Shown here: positions 23,057 to 30,687 of the stretch, piece after piece
Numbering within the stretch: position 1 is the stretch's first letter
Layout: the number at the start of each line of letters is the position of its first letter
Notes under the pieces: generated by a model
What the model saw: the letters and a program-made list of their open reading frames with translations, nothing else
Database searches by the model: none
What the model was told of the DNA's origin: nothing
From: Candidatus Tectomicrobia bacterium
GTDB taxonomy: Bacteria > UBA8248
Assembly: GCA_016192135.1 (NCBI GenBank)
Contig: JACPUR010000021.1
Location: 9,720-73,719 of the forward strand
Direction of reading: 5' to 3'
DNA length: 64,000 bases
Translations under genes and position numbers: made by a program

Positions 23057-24091
23057 ATGCCGAAGCGCCACGAGATCACCGAGCTGCTGGGGGACGGCAT
23101 CGCGGAGGAGCTCTGCCACTCCGTCCGCGCCGTGGCGGCGGCCCTGCCGATCGAGGTGGCCTTCGACACGGTGAACCTCGAGCACTCGAACCGCCGCACC
23201 CACGGGCGCCAGCTCTACGACCAGGCGGTGGCCTCCATGCGCCGCACGGGGGCGGGCCTCAAGTACCCGACCGCCACCGTCGAGGAGAGCCCCAACGCCA
23301 TCCTGCGGAAGCTCCTCAAGTTCGCCGTCATCCACCGGCCCGTGACCTCCATCCCGGGGCTCAAGACGCACTTCACGGGCAAGATAGACCTCGACATCGT
23401 CCGGGTGGCCACCGGGGGCACCTATGACGACCCGGGCCAGATGGTGGGCGACTACGCTGCGGTGAGCCTGCGGGTGGTGGACCGCAAGACCTGCGAGCAG
23501 GCCGCCCGCTACGCCTTCGCCATCGCGGCGCGGGACCGCAAGACCCTCACCTCCTCGAGCAAGTACACCATCCAGCGGGTGACGGACGGGCTCTTCGAGG
23601 ACATCGTGGACGAGGTGGCCAAGGACATCGCCTTCGCGGGCCAGGTGAAGCACAGCCGCGAGCTCTTCGACGCCCTGCTCGCCAAGCTGGTCATGCGGCC
23701 CGAGCACTTCCAGGTCATCCTGGTGCTGAACGAGTACGGGGACTTCCTCTCCGACCTCGCCAGCGGCCTCATCGGGAGCCTGGGCCTGGGCGCCTCGGTC
23801 TCCCTCGCCTTCGACGAGCGGGGCCGGGTGTCGACCGCCATGTTCGACGCCACCCACGGCACCGCCCCGGACATCGCGGGGCAGGACAAGGCGAACCCGA
23901 CGGCCATCCTGCTGGCCTTCTCGCTCCTCCTCGCCCACGTGGGGGAGGCCCGGGCGGCGGCGGCGCTCCGGCGGGGGCTCTTCGACTGCCTGGACGCGAA
24001 GGAGGCCACCCCGGACCTGGGCGGGGCGCTCGGCACCCAGGCCTTCACCGAGGCCGTCATCCGCCGCACGCTGGAGCGGCTGAAAGGATAA
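23057..24091 (+). CDS. Isocitrate/isopropylmalate dehydrogenase-family protein, divergent
   Basis: A 344-residue protein of the beta-decarboxylating dehydrogenase family. Conserved: EITELLGDGIAEEL near the N terminus, KYPTATVEESPNAILRKLLKFAVIHRPV, NEYGDFLSDLASGLIGSLGLGASVS and FDATHGTAPDIAGQDKANPTA, the last holding the metal aspartates and cofactor loop. At the substrate loop the common VRENTEG is replaced by VRVATGGTYDD, so the acid substrate is uncertain. It sits between gatA and gatB with gaps of 16 and 7 bases, an unusual place for a TCA-cycle gene. NAD-dependent isocitrate dehydrogenase is the best guess. Confidence 0.8.
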   Translation: MPKRHEITELLGDGIAEELCHSVRAVAAALPIEVAFDTVNLEHSNRRTHGRQLYDQAVASMRRTGAGLKYPTATVEESPNAILRKLLKFAVIHRPVTSIPGLKTHFTGKIDLDIVRVATGGTYDDPGQMVGDYAAVSLRVVDRKTCEQAARYAFAIAARDRKTLTSSSKYTIQRVTDGLFEDIVDEVAKDIAFAGQVKHSRELFDALLAKLVMRPEHFQVILVLNEYGDFLSDLASGLIGSLGLGASVSLAFDERGRVSTAMFDATHGTAPDIAGQDKANPTAILLAFSLLLAHVGEARAAAALRRGLFDCLDAKEATPDLGGALGTQAFTEAVIRRTLERLKG

Positions 24092-24098
24092 AGGAACG

Positions 24099-25616
24099 AT
24101 GCCCTACGAGACCGTGATCGGGCTGGAGGTCCACGCCCAGCTCTCGACCCGGAGCAAGATCTTCTGCGCCTCGAGCGCGGCCTTCGGCGCGGCCCCGAAC
24201 GCCCACACCTGCACGGTGGACCTGGGGCTCCCGGGGGTGCTGCCGGTGCTGAACCGCGAGGTGGTGGAGTACACCCTGCGCCTCGGGCTCGCGGTGGGGG
24301 CCGGGGTGGCCCCGGCCTGCCGCTTCGCCCGGAAGCACTACTTCTACCCGGACCTCCCCAAGGGCTACCAGATCAGCCAATACGAGGAGCCCATCTGCAC
24401 GGGCGGGGAGGTCCGCCTCCTCCTCAAGAATGGGACCGGGCGCCGAGTGCGCCTCACCCGCATCCACATGGAGGAGGACGCCGGCAAGCTCATCCACGGC
24501 GAGGAGCTGGGCGACCCGGCCCACTCCTACGTGGACTTCAACCGGGCCGGGGTGCCGCTCCTCGAGATCGTGACCGAGCCCGGCCTCCGGAGCCCCGAGG
24601 AGGCCGAGGCCTTCGTGCGCAAGCTCCGCACCCTGGTGCGCTACCTGGGCATCTGCGACGGCAACATGCAGGAGGGGAGCCTGCGCTGCGACGCGAACAT
24701 CTCGCTCCGCCCCCAAGGCGCGGAGAAGCTGGGGGCCAAGGTCGAGATCAAGAACATCAACTCCTTCCGCAACCTCAGGCGCGCCCTCGAGTACGAGGAG
24801 GTGCGCCAGGCCAAGCTCCTCGACGCGGGCCGGACGATCGAGCAGGAGACCCGGCTCTGGAACGAGGCCCAGGGGGCGACCCTCCCGATGCGCTCCAAGG
24901 AGTACGCCCACGACTACCGCTACTTCCCGGACCCGGACCTCGTGCCCTTGAAAGTGGGGCAGGACTGGCTGGACCGGGTGCGGGCCGCGCTGCCCGAGCT
25001 CCCGGACGCCAAGCGCGAGCGCTTCCAGCGGGAGTACAGCCTGCCCGCCTACGACGCCGAGGTGCTGACCGAGGAGCGGGCGCTCGCGGACTACTACGAG
25101 AAAGTTGTGGAAGAGACAGGCATTAAACTTGCCAAGGTGGCGAGCAATATGGTGATGGGGGAATTCTTGCGTCTCTTAAACGAGCTCAAGGTGGGTTTCG
25201 AGCTCTTGGCACAAATGAATTCTGGCAAAGTAAAATACGAGGATCATTCTATCTCCTCTCCTAAGCGTCTTGGCCAGCTTATTAAGCTCCATTCTGTACC
25301 CAAGCCCCCGAGTAATACACCCTTGATCAGCGGAACGATTGCAAAAGCCATCCTCCCGAAGATGAGCCAGGGCGAATATATAACGATGGAGCTGGAAGAC
25401 ATCGTGAAAATGGAAGGTGGAGGCCAGATCTCGGACGCGGGCGCCCTCGACGCGGCCATCGAGGCGGTGCTCTCGGCCAACCCCAAGGAGGTCGAGGCCT
25501 ACAAGGGGGGCCGGAAGCAGCTCCTCGGCTTCTTCACCGGCCAGGTGATGAAGGCCACCGGGGGCAAGGCCAACCCCCAGGCCCTCCAGGCCGCGCTGAA
25601 GGCAAAGCTGGACTAG
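24099..25616 (+). CDS. gatB: Glutamyl-tRNA(Gln)/Asp-tRNA(Asn) amidotransferase subunit B
   Basis: A 505-residue GatB, the subunit that phosphorylates the mischarged tRNA glutamyl/aspartyl group and receives ammonia. Conserved: YETVIGLEVHAQLSTRSKIFC, HYFYPDLPKGYQISQYEEP, HMEEDAGKLIH, DFNRAGVPLLEIVTEP, MQEGSLRCDANIS, VEIKNINSF and SKEYAHDYRYFPDPDL. The C-terminal YqeY-like tail ends in PKEVEAYKGGRKQLLGFFTGQVMKATGGKANPQ. Residues about 334-444 are coded by a visibly AT-rich patch with different codons and carry extra residues (NSGKVKYEDHSISSPK, HSVPKPPSNTP). The frame stays open, so the protein may be a functional mosaic. Confidence 0.94.
   Translation: MPYETVIGLEVHAQLSTRSKIFCASSAAFGAAPNAHTCTVDLGLPGVLPVLNREVVEYTLRLGLAVGAGVAPACRFARKHYFYPDLPKGYQISQYEEPICTGGEVRLLLKNGTGRRVRLTRIHMEEDAGKLIHGEELGDPAHSYVDFNRAGVPLLEIVTEPGLRSPEEAEAFVRKLRTLVRYLGICDGNMQEGSLRCDANISLRPQGAEKLGAKVEIKNINSFRNLRRALEYEEVRQAKLLDAGRTIEQETRLWNEAQGATLPMRSKEYAHDYRYFPDPDLVPLKVGQDWLDRVRAALPELPDAKRERFQREYSLPAYDAEVLTEERALADYYEKVVEETGIKLAKVASNMVMGEFLRLLNELKVGFELLAQMNSGKVKYEDHSISSPKRLGQLIKLHSVPKPPSNTPLISGTIAKAILPKMSQGEYITMELEDIVKMEGGGQISDAGALDAAIEAVLSANPKEVEAYKGGRKQLLGFFTGQVMKATGGKANPQALQAALKAKLD
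25100..25430 (+). other. AT-rich mosaic patch inside gatB
   Basis: Across about 330 bases the codon choice shifts from almost pure G/C-ending to TTA, CTT, ATT, TCT, AAA and AAT codons, then returns abruptly at the codons for ISDAGALDAAIEA. The reading frame is kept. It looks like intragenic recombination with a lower-GC relative or an insertion of foreign coding sequence; an assembly join is the other option. Confidence 0.65.
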
Positions 25617-25652
25617 ACTGGCGCTCATTCCCCGTGCGGAGAAAGGTCCCCC

Positions 25653-26060
25653 ATGCCCTTCTACAAGATTTCCGAGATGGAGACCCTGCGGGAGGGGGAG
25701 AGCCCCCTGGCCGAGATCAAGCGGGTGGCCGGGGAGCTCATGAAGGCGGGCGTCGTGACCTACCACAAGGGCCACGGCGCGCCCCCCCACTACCACCCGC
25801 GCGACGAGCAGTTCATCCTCGTGCTGGAGGGGAGGCGCTACTTCATCCTGGGGGACGAGGAGCGCGTCGTGGGACCCGGGGACCTCGTCCACATCCCCCG
25901 CAACACCCGCCACGGCGGGCGCTCCCTCGACGAGCGGTGCGTGATGTTCGTCGTGAAGAGCCCGGCCGGGGACGGGCGCCTGAGCCAGGACTACCACGCG
26001 GCAGCCGATCAGGAGGCCGTCGCCGCCCGCCTGGACCGGAAAGCGAAGGAGCTCGCCTGA
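25653..26060 (+). CDS. Cupin-domain protein
   Basis: A 135-residue single-domain cupin. Cupin motif 1 is GHGAPPHYHPRDEQFILVLEG (two His and a Glu as possible metal ligands) and motif 2 is GPGDLVHIPRNTRHGG (His). The strands between them carry GRRYFILGDEERVV. Such proteins bind a metal and act as small dioxygenases, isomerases or sensors; nothing here fixes the reaction. The stop overlaps the ATG of the next gene by one base (TGATG), so it is probably made together with the alpha/beta hydrolase. Confidence 0.85.
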   Translation: MPFYKISEMETLREGESPLAEIKRVAGELMKAGVVTYHKGHGAPPHYHPRDEQFILVLEGRRYFILGDEERVVGPGDLVHIPRNTRHGGRSLDERCVMFVVKSPAGDGRLSQDYHAAADQEAVAARLDRKAKELA

Positions 26061-27235
26061 TGGCCGTCCGCGCGATGCGCAAGGTGCCCTGGCTCATCTA
26101 CTTCCCGGAGGACTACCGCTGGTCGTTCAACGTCCACATCGCCCTCGCCATGGCCCGCTCGGGGGGCGGCGAGGTGGGCGAGGTGGACCAGGTGTGCCGG
26201 GCCCTCCGGAAGAAGCCGGGGGACGAGGCGGCGTGGTTCCGCGAGTGGACCCGGATGGGGGACCGCCTGCGCCTGCGCGGAGAGTCCGAGCTCAAGGAGG
26301 GCCGCCGCCTCACCGCCGCCGGCAACTTCCAGCGCGCCTCGACCTACTACCAGATGGGGGAGCGCTTCCGAATACCTAAGGACAAGAAGGCGCTGGACGC
26401 CTACCGCCAGTCGGTCCGCTGCTTCCACCGCTACGCCGGGCTCACCGACCGGCCCTCCATCGCCCCGGTGGACATCCCCTTCGGACGCAAGAAGCTCCCG
26501 GCCTACTTCCTCCCGCCCCAGGGCCGGGCCAAGAAGAAGCCCCCGGTGGTGGTGCTCTACAACGGCTTCGACGGCACCAAGGAGATGAGCGTGAACTGGG
26601 CGGCGGACGCCTTGACGCGCCGGGGGATGGCCTGCCTCGTGGCGGACAGCCCGGGGGTGGGGGAGGCCATCCGCTTCCGGGGCATCCACCTGCGCCACGA
26701 CGTCGAGGTGGCGGGCTCGGCCATCCTGGACTGGCTGGAGAAAAGAAAGGACGTGGACGGCCGCCGCGCCGCCATCATGGCGCCGAGCCTCGGGGGCTAC
26801 TACGCCCCCCGCACCGCCAGCATGGAGCCGCGCTTCAAGGCCTGCGTCGCCTGGGGCGCCATCTGGGACTACCACGCCATCTGGAAGCGGCGCATCGAGG
26901 CCGCCTTCAAGATGCAGCTCCCGGTGCCGGGGGACCACCTCACCTGGAGCCTCAAGACCCGGACGCTGGAGGAGGCGCTGAAGAAGCTCGAGAAGTTCCG
27001 GCTCGACGGCGTGGTGCAGCGGATGAGGTGCCCCTTCCTCCTCGTCCACGGCCTGGACGACCAGCAGATCTCCCTGGCCGACGCCCGCGCCTGCTTCCGC
27101 GCCGCGGGCTCGAAGGACAAGACCCTCCGGGTCTTCCGCGGCCCCGACGGGGGCGCCCAGCACTGCAACACCGACTACCTCGCCCCCGTCGTGGACTTCA
27201 TGGCCGACTGGCTCAAGGAGAAGCTGCGGGCGTAG
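26060..27235 (+). CDS. Alpha/beta hydrolase, FrsA/DHPON-hydrolase-like
   Basis: A 391-residue alpha/beta hydrolase with an N-terminal helical cap. The nucleophile elbow is APSLGGYYAPR (Ser in P-S-L-G-G), the oxyanion region VVVLYNGFDGTKE, the acid lies in CPFLLVHGLDDQQIS, and the terminal His is in GAQHCNTDY. The order of cap (about 1-150, with WFREWTRMGDRLR) and core fits the FrsA/DUF1100 and 2,6-dihydroxypseudooxynicotine hydrolase group, which cleaves C-C or ester bonds. The ATG at 26060 is fixed by the one-base overlap with the cupin gene. Substrate unknown. Confidence 0.85.
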   Translation: MAVRAMRKVPWLIYFPEDYRWSFNVHIALAMARSGGGEVGEVDQVCRALRKKPGDEAAWFREWTRMGDRLRLRGESELKEGRRLTAAGNFQRASTYYQMGERFRIPKDKKALDAYRQSVRCFHRYAGLTDRPSIAPVDIPFGRKKLPAYFLPPQGRAKKKPPVVVLYNGFDGTKEMSVNWAADALTRRGMACLVADSPGVGEAIRFRGIHLRHDVEVAGSAILDWLEKRKDVDGRRAAIMAPSLGGYYAPRTASMEPRFKACVAWGAIWDYHAIWKRRIEAAFKMQLPVPGDHLTWSLKTRTLEEALKKLEKFRLDGVVQRMRCPFLLVHGLDDQQISLADARACFRAAGSKDKTLRVFRGPDGGAQHCNTDYLAPVVDFMADWLKEKLRA

Positions 27236-27283
27236 ATAAACTTCTAGATTACAGGGCTTGCATGCATAATGGCCCCACGTTCT

Positions 27284-27302
27284 TTATGCTATAATTGCAT
27301 AA
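27284..27302 (+). promoter_or_regulatory. Extended -10 promoter inside an operator-like dyad
   Basis: TGCTATAAT (27287-27295) is a perfect extended -10 box. It is spanned by TTATGC (27284-27289) and GCATAA (27297-27302), a perfect dyad with a 7-base centre. A third half-site, GCATAAT, lies at 27264-27270. No good -35 is seen, as expected for an extended -10 promoter. A repressor bound to the dyad would block the promoter of the two small genes downstream. Confidence 0.55.
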
Positions 27303-27322
27303 GTTGATTGGGAGGTTCAGAA

Positions 27323-27514
27323 ATGGCGAACGAGACGGAACAAAAAGGAAATCACCGAATTGTCCGGGCGCGGAACGGATTGGAAGAGACTTGGCTTATC
27401 ATTAAGGAGAGCCTCTTCCATCCGTTCTCGACAACGACGATTGTGACGGGCGACGTCATGCCCGGGGAAACTCCTGGTGGGGACAAGAACGGGTCGGACG
27501 ACAATTCAAAATAG
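27323..27514 (+). CDS. 63-residue orphan protein
   Basis: A small soluble protein beginning MANETEQKGNHRIVRARNGL and ending in a Gly/Asp/Asn-rich tail. No family is recognised. ATG is at 27323 with GGGAGG 7 bases upstream, and a strong extended -10 promoter lies 28 bases upstream of it. Base composition is clearly lower in GC than the flanking genes. Five bases separate its stop from the next ORF. A short hydrophobic stretch (WLIIKESLF) may be amphipathic. Transferred islet or remnant of a mobile element are both possible. Confidence 0.55.
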   Translation: MANETEQKGNHRIVRARNGLEETWLIIKESLFHPFSTTTIVTGDVMPGETPGGDKNGSDDNSK

Positions 27515-27519
27515 AGTTC

Positions 27520-27756
27520 ATGACTAAACCCGGGCCGCCTACCCGCAAGAAAGAAATCAGAGAATATTTCAAGCTCACCTTTGGAGCAGTGGTGGGCATT
27601 ACCCTGTTGGCTCTTGTTCTGTATGTTGCAATCTCCCTTATGGTCGGAAATTCTCCCCCGCCGCATATCAACAGACTTTTCGAGACGCTCGACTTCATAA
27701 TCAAAGCCGGAGTCGGCGCGATTTTCGGATTGCTCGGCGGCAAGAAAATCGAATGA
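27520..27756 (+). CDS. 78-residue single-pass membrane protein, orphan
   Basis: A small protein with a basic Pro-rich N terminus (MTKPGPPTRKKEIREYF), one clear membrane helix at about residues 20-43 (LTFGAVVGITLLALVLYVAISLMVG), and a Gly-rich amphipathic end (IIKAGVGAIFGLLGGKK). It follows the 63-residue gene by five bases in the same low-GC islet and probably shares its promoter. No ribosome site better than a weak AAAATAGAG is visible, so it may be coupled. Function unknown; the arrangement resembles small two-gene systems with a soluble and a membrane part. Confidence 0.55.
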   Translation: MTKPGPPTRKKEIREYFKLTFGAVVGITLLALVLYVAISLMVGNSPPPHINRLFETLDFIIKAGVGAIFGLLGGKKIE

Positions 27757-27835
27757 TTACCGAATCCGCCCAATTGCGATTTCCATCTTCTCATTTCCAG
27801 GGCGCAGGTTACTTCAGCCCAGCCTTAGGAGTTCC

Positions 27836-28240
27836 ATGGACGGCGGCGTCGAGACGGCCCTGCGCTACTCCCTCGCCACCCTGCTCGCCCTGGGCGGGAT
27901 GCGCTTCTACTACGAGTTCGTGAGGCTGAGCGCCCTGCGCGACGCGAGGCGCGGGGTGCACGCCATCCTGGGCTGGCTCCAGGCGGGCTTCCTGCCCTCC
28001 TTCATCCTCTCCTTCCTCGCGGCCTACTGGATCAGCCGCTCGACCGCCCTGGCCGCGGTCGGGGACTTCGTCTTCTGGTTCACCTACTTCCTCTGCACCC
28101 TTCTTGTGCTCGCCTCCTTCGCCCGCCAGGCCGCCCGCCGCGGGAGCGCCCGCCCCGGGGACCGCCCGCCCGTCTCCCCCGCCGACCCCATCGCCTGGCT
28201 GAGGCGGATGATGGGCGAGGACGGGGAGGGGAAGGGGTGA
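27836..28240 (+). CDS. Predicted inner-membrane protein, three helices
   Basis: A 134-residue hydrophobic protein with high-GC codon use like the genome at large. Predicted membrane helices are about residues 8-24 (RYSLATLLALGGMRFYY), 43-64 (ILGWLQAGFLPSFILSFLAAYW) and 73-98 (AVGDFVFWFTYFLCTLLVLASFA). The C terminus is Pro/Arg/Gly-rich and cytoplasmic. No family is recognised. The ATG follows TTAGGAG by 5 bases. It stands alone between the low-GC islet and the MntA/HepT pair. Confidence 0.65.
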   Translation: MDGGVETALRYSLATLLALGGMRFYYEFVRLSALRDARRGVHAILGWLQAGFLPSFILSFLAAYWISRSTALAAVGDFVFWFTYFLCTLLVLASFARQAARRGSARPGDRPPVSPADPIAWLRRMMGEDGEGKG

Positions 28241-28351
28241 TTCAGCGCTGACGCATCCATGCGAAGCGAAAACGGGTGGGGCCATCCCAGAGACGCTTTT
28301 TGATAGAATGCTCCCAAGGCGGCATGTCCGGCCGGGGAAGGAATGACGACG

Positions 28352-28669
28352 ATGGGAAAAGAGGCGATCGGAGCTTCTGCCGCACAGATACGGGACTTCT
28401 GCCGGAGATGGAAGGTGGCGGAGCTCCATCTGTTCGGCTCGGTCCTGCGGGAGGATTTCGGGCCGGAGAGCGATGTAGACGTCCTGGTCACCTTCTCTCC
28501 CGAAGCGACCTGGGGCCTGTTCGATCTGGTCCGGATGGAGGAAGAGCTCTCCCGGCTGTTCGGGCGGAAAGTGGACTTGGTGGAGCGGCCCGCCGTGGAG
28601 CGCAGCGAGAACTACCTCCGCCGGGAGAGCATCCTCTCCTCCATCGAGCCGCTTTATGTCGAGGGATGA
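28352..28669 (+). CDS. mntA: MntA-type minimal nucleotidyltransferase (antitoxin)
   Basis: A 105-residue minimal nucleotidyltransferase. The hallmark is [19 protein letters not shown], with the GS pair at 29-30 and metal aspartates D41 and D43. In characterised HepT/MntA systems this enzyme adds AMP units to a tyrosine of the HEPN toxin and so silences it. The ATG at 28352 is chosen over that at 28343 because GGGGAAGGA (28334-28342) lies 9 bases away, against none for the earlier codon. Its 3' end overlaps the HEPN gene by 14 bases, the normal coupling of such pairs. Confidence 0.88.
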   Translation: MGKEAIGASAAQIRDFCRRWKVAELHLFGSVLREDFGPESDVDVLVTFSPEATWGLFDLVRMEEELSRLFGRKVDLVERPAVERSENYLRRESILSSIEPLYVEG

Positions 28670-28994
28670 AACCTACCTTCTGGACATGCTCCTGGCGGCC
28701 CGGAAGATTCGCCGCTTCGCGGAGCGTGCCTCCAAAGATGCGTTCCAGGCGGACGAACTGGCACAGATGGGCCTGATTCATCTGATTCAGATTGTCGGCG
28801 AAGCGGCCCGCGGGGTCTCCGCGGAGTTCCGGGCATCTCATCCCGAAATTCCCTGGCAGGAGGTCATCGGGATGCGGCACCGGCTCGTGCACGATTACCT
28901 GAATGTCGACCTGGGCCGCGTCTGGAAAACGGTGGAAGAAGATATACCCCAATTGATCCGGCAATTGGAGAAATTCGTCGAAGACAGGAAATAA
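28656..28994 (+). CDS. hepT: HepT-type HEPN ribonuclease toxin
   Basis: A 112-residue HEPN-domain protein, the probable toxin of the HepT/MntA pair. The catalytic RX4HXY motif is R74-HRLV-H79-D-Y81; Y81 is the residue that would be AMPylated by MntA. The helices before it ([29 protein letters not shown]) match the four-helix HEPN bundle, and ends with a long C-terminal helix ([20 protein letters not shown]). The toxin is expected to cleave RNA. It is convergent with the carboxyltransferase gene, 11 bases away, with no visible terminator between them. Confidence 0.88.
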   Translation: MSRDETYLLDMLLAARKIRRFAERASKDAFQADELAQMGLIHLIQIVGEAARGVSAEFRASHPEIPWQEVIGMRHRLVHDYLNVDLGRVWKTVEEDIPQLIRQLEKFVEDRK

Positions 28995-29005
28995 CCGGAA
29001 TCCCC

Positions 29006-30535
29006 CTACTCCATGTGCACCGCACCGGCGCCCCAGCCCCCGAAGAGGAGGCGGTGCGCCTCGGCGACGCGCGCCGCGTCGCGGCGGAGGAGCTCGGCCG
29101 GGCCCAGGCTCGGGTCCTCCTTCTCCCGGGGGCAGGGGCCCTTCCCCGCCCGCCAGAGGAAGAAGGCCACCGCCTGGGAGGGGAACATGGCGTAGGTGAC
29201 GGCGTCCCTCGGGCGCTGGAGGAGGCCCTTCTCGCGAAGCTCCGCCTCGCACCGGGGAAGCGCGTCGGCGGGAATCTCCATGGGGGCTTCGTAGTCGACG
29301 GGGCCGTTATGCCCGACTATTTTCCTCTGGAGATCCGGATCGAGCTTTCCGAGCGGCTTCCCGTACACGCCGTTGATGTAGTCCACCACCTGGGTGGGCC
29401 GCTGGTAGTCCTCCCCGCGCAGCACGCTCAGGGCGACCTCCACCCCGACCACCTGGCTGGTGGGGGTGACGAGAGGCGGGTAGCCCAGCTTCTCCCAGAC
29501 CGCCGGGAAGCGGTCCAGCACTTCCCGTATCCGATTTCCCAGCCCCATGCCCTCGAGCTGGAGTACGTAGTTGGTCCACATCCCGCCCGGGATGCGGTGC
29601 TCGAGCACGCCCGCGTCGAGCGGCACCTGGAACCGCGCCAGGTGGCGCGCCTCGGCGTGGGGCAGGAAGTAGCCGCGGATGGCCGGGAAGCGGGACCGGT
29701 CCAGGCGGACCTCGCGCCCCGCGCCCTCGAACATGGCCGCGAGCGTCTCGACGGCGGGGAAGGAGGTGAAATGGCTCATCGGGGAGATGACGCCATCGAT
29801 CACGTTCGCCCCGGCCTCGACCCCCGCGTAGTAGGCGGCGGGCGCCAGGCCGCTCGAGTAGTGGCAGTGGAGCTGGATCAGGAGGCGGGGGTATCTTCGC
29901 CGAACCGCCCGGACGATGGCGGCGACGGGCGAGGGCCTGGCCACCCCGGCCATGTCCTTGAGGCAGAAGCTCTCGCCCGCGCTCTCCGGGTCGAGCAGCC
30001 CCCTCTCCACGAGATCGTCCACGAAGCCGATGTAGTACTCGGGCGTGTGGACGGGGCTCTCGGTGTAGCTGGCGCAGACCTGGCTGTGCCCCCCGGCCTC
30101 GCGCACGAACCGCACGGCGTTCTCGAGGTTCCGGGGGTCGTTCATGGCGTCGAAGGTGCGGAAGATGTCGATCCCCGCGCGCCGGGCCTCGCGGATGAAG
30201 GCGCGCAGGACGTCGTTGGGCGCCTTCCCGTAGCCCACGCCGTTCTGGCCCCGGAGGAGCATCTGGAGGGGAGTCTTGGGGGCCGCCGCCTTGAGCCGCT
30301 CGAGGTTCTCCCAGGGGTCCTCGCCCAGGAACCGCAGGGCCGTGTCGAAGGTGGCGCCGCCCCAGGCCTCGAGGGAGAAGAAACCGGCCGCGTCGATCTC
30401 GGGGAGGATGCCCAGCGCCAGCCGGTTGGGCATCCGGGTGGCCCAGAGGGACTGGGGCGCGTCCCGCAGGGTGGTGTCGGTGACGCCGACCTCGGCGCTC
30501 TCCACCAGCCGGCGCACCCTCTGTTCCAGATTCAT
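29006..30535 (-). CDS. Carboxyltransferase subunit (PycB/OadA-like) without biotin domain
   Basis: A 509-residue protein with the HMGL-like TIM barrel (residues about 15-290: GVTDTTLRDAPQSLWATRM, FDAMNDPRNLENAV, FCLKDMAG with the carboxybiotin-lysine, LIQLHCHYSSGLA) and the conserved carboxylase domain PF02436 (about 310-470: IPGGMWTNYVLQLEGMG, GYPPLVTPTSQVVGVE). It corresponds to pyruvate carboxylase subunit B or oxaloacetate/methylmalonyl decarboxylase alpha, but the C-terminal biotinyl domain with its AMKM motif is missing, so a separate biotin carrier is needed. No carrier or biotin carboxylase gene is in the window. Confidence 0.88.
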   Translation of the reverse strand: MNLEQRVRRLVESAEVGVTDTTLRDAPQSLWATRMPNRLALGILPEIDAAGFFSLEAWGGATFDTALRFLGEDPWENLERLKAAAPKTPLQMLLRGQNGVGYGKAPNDVLRAFIREARRAGIDIFRTFDAMNDPRNLENAVRFVREAGGHSQVCASYTESPVHTPEYYIGFVDDLVERGLLDPESAGESFCLKDMAGVARPSPVAAIVRAVRRRYPRLLIQLHCHYSSGLAPAAYYAGVEAGANVIDGVISPMSHFTSFPAVETLAAMFEGAGREVRLDRSRFPAIRGYFLPHAEARHLARFQVPLDAGVLEHRIPGGMWTNYVLQLEGMGLGNRIREVLDRFPAVWEKLGYPPLVTPTSQVVGVEVALSVLRGEDYQRPTQVVDYINGVYGKPLGKLDPDLQRKIVGHNGPVDYEAPMEIPADALPRCEAELREKGLLQRPRDAVTYAMFPSQAVAFFLWRAGKGPCPREKEDPSLGPAELLRRDAARVAEAHRLLFGGWGAGAVHME

Positions 30536-30687
30536 GCCGGATTCCCTTACTTTTTTACAGTCCGGACATACACGTCGGCCCGCAGCCTTCCGAGGAAGGC
30601 CAAGCCGCGCGGCGCCCTGAGGGGTTTTCCTGCAATCTCGCCTGCGAGACGGCGCCGCCCGGCCGGGGCGGCGCCGGCCCCATATCT

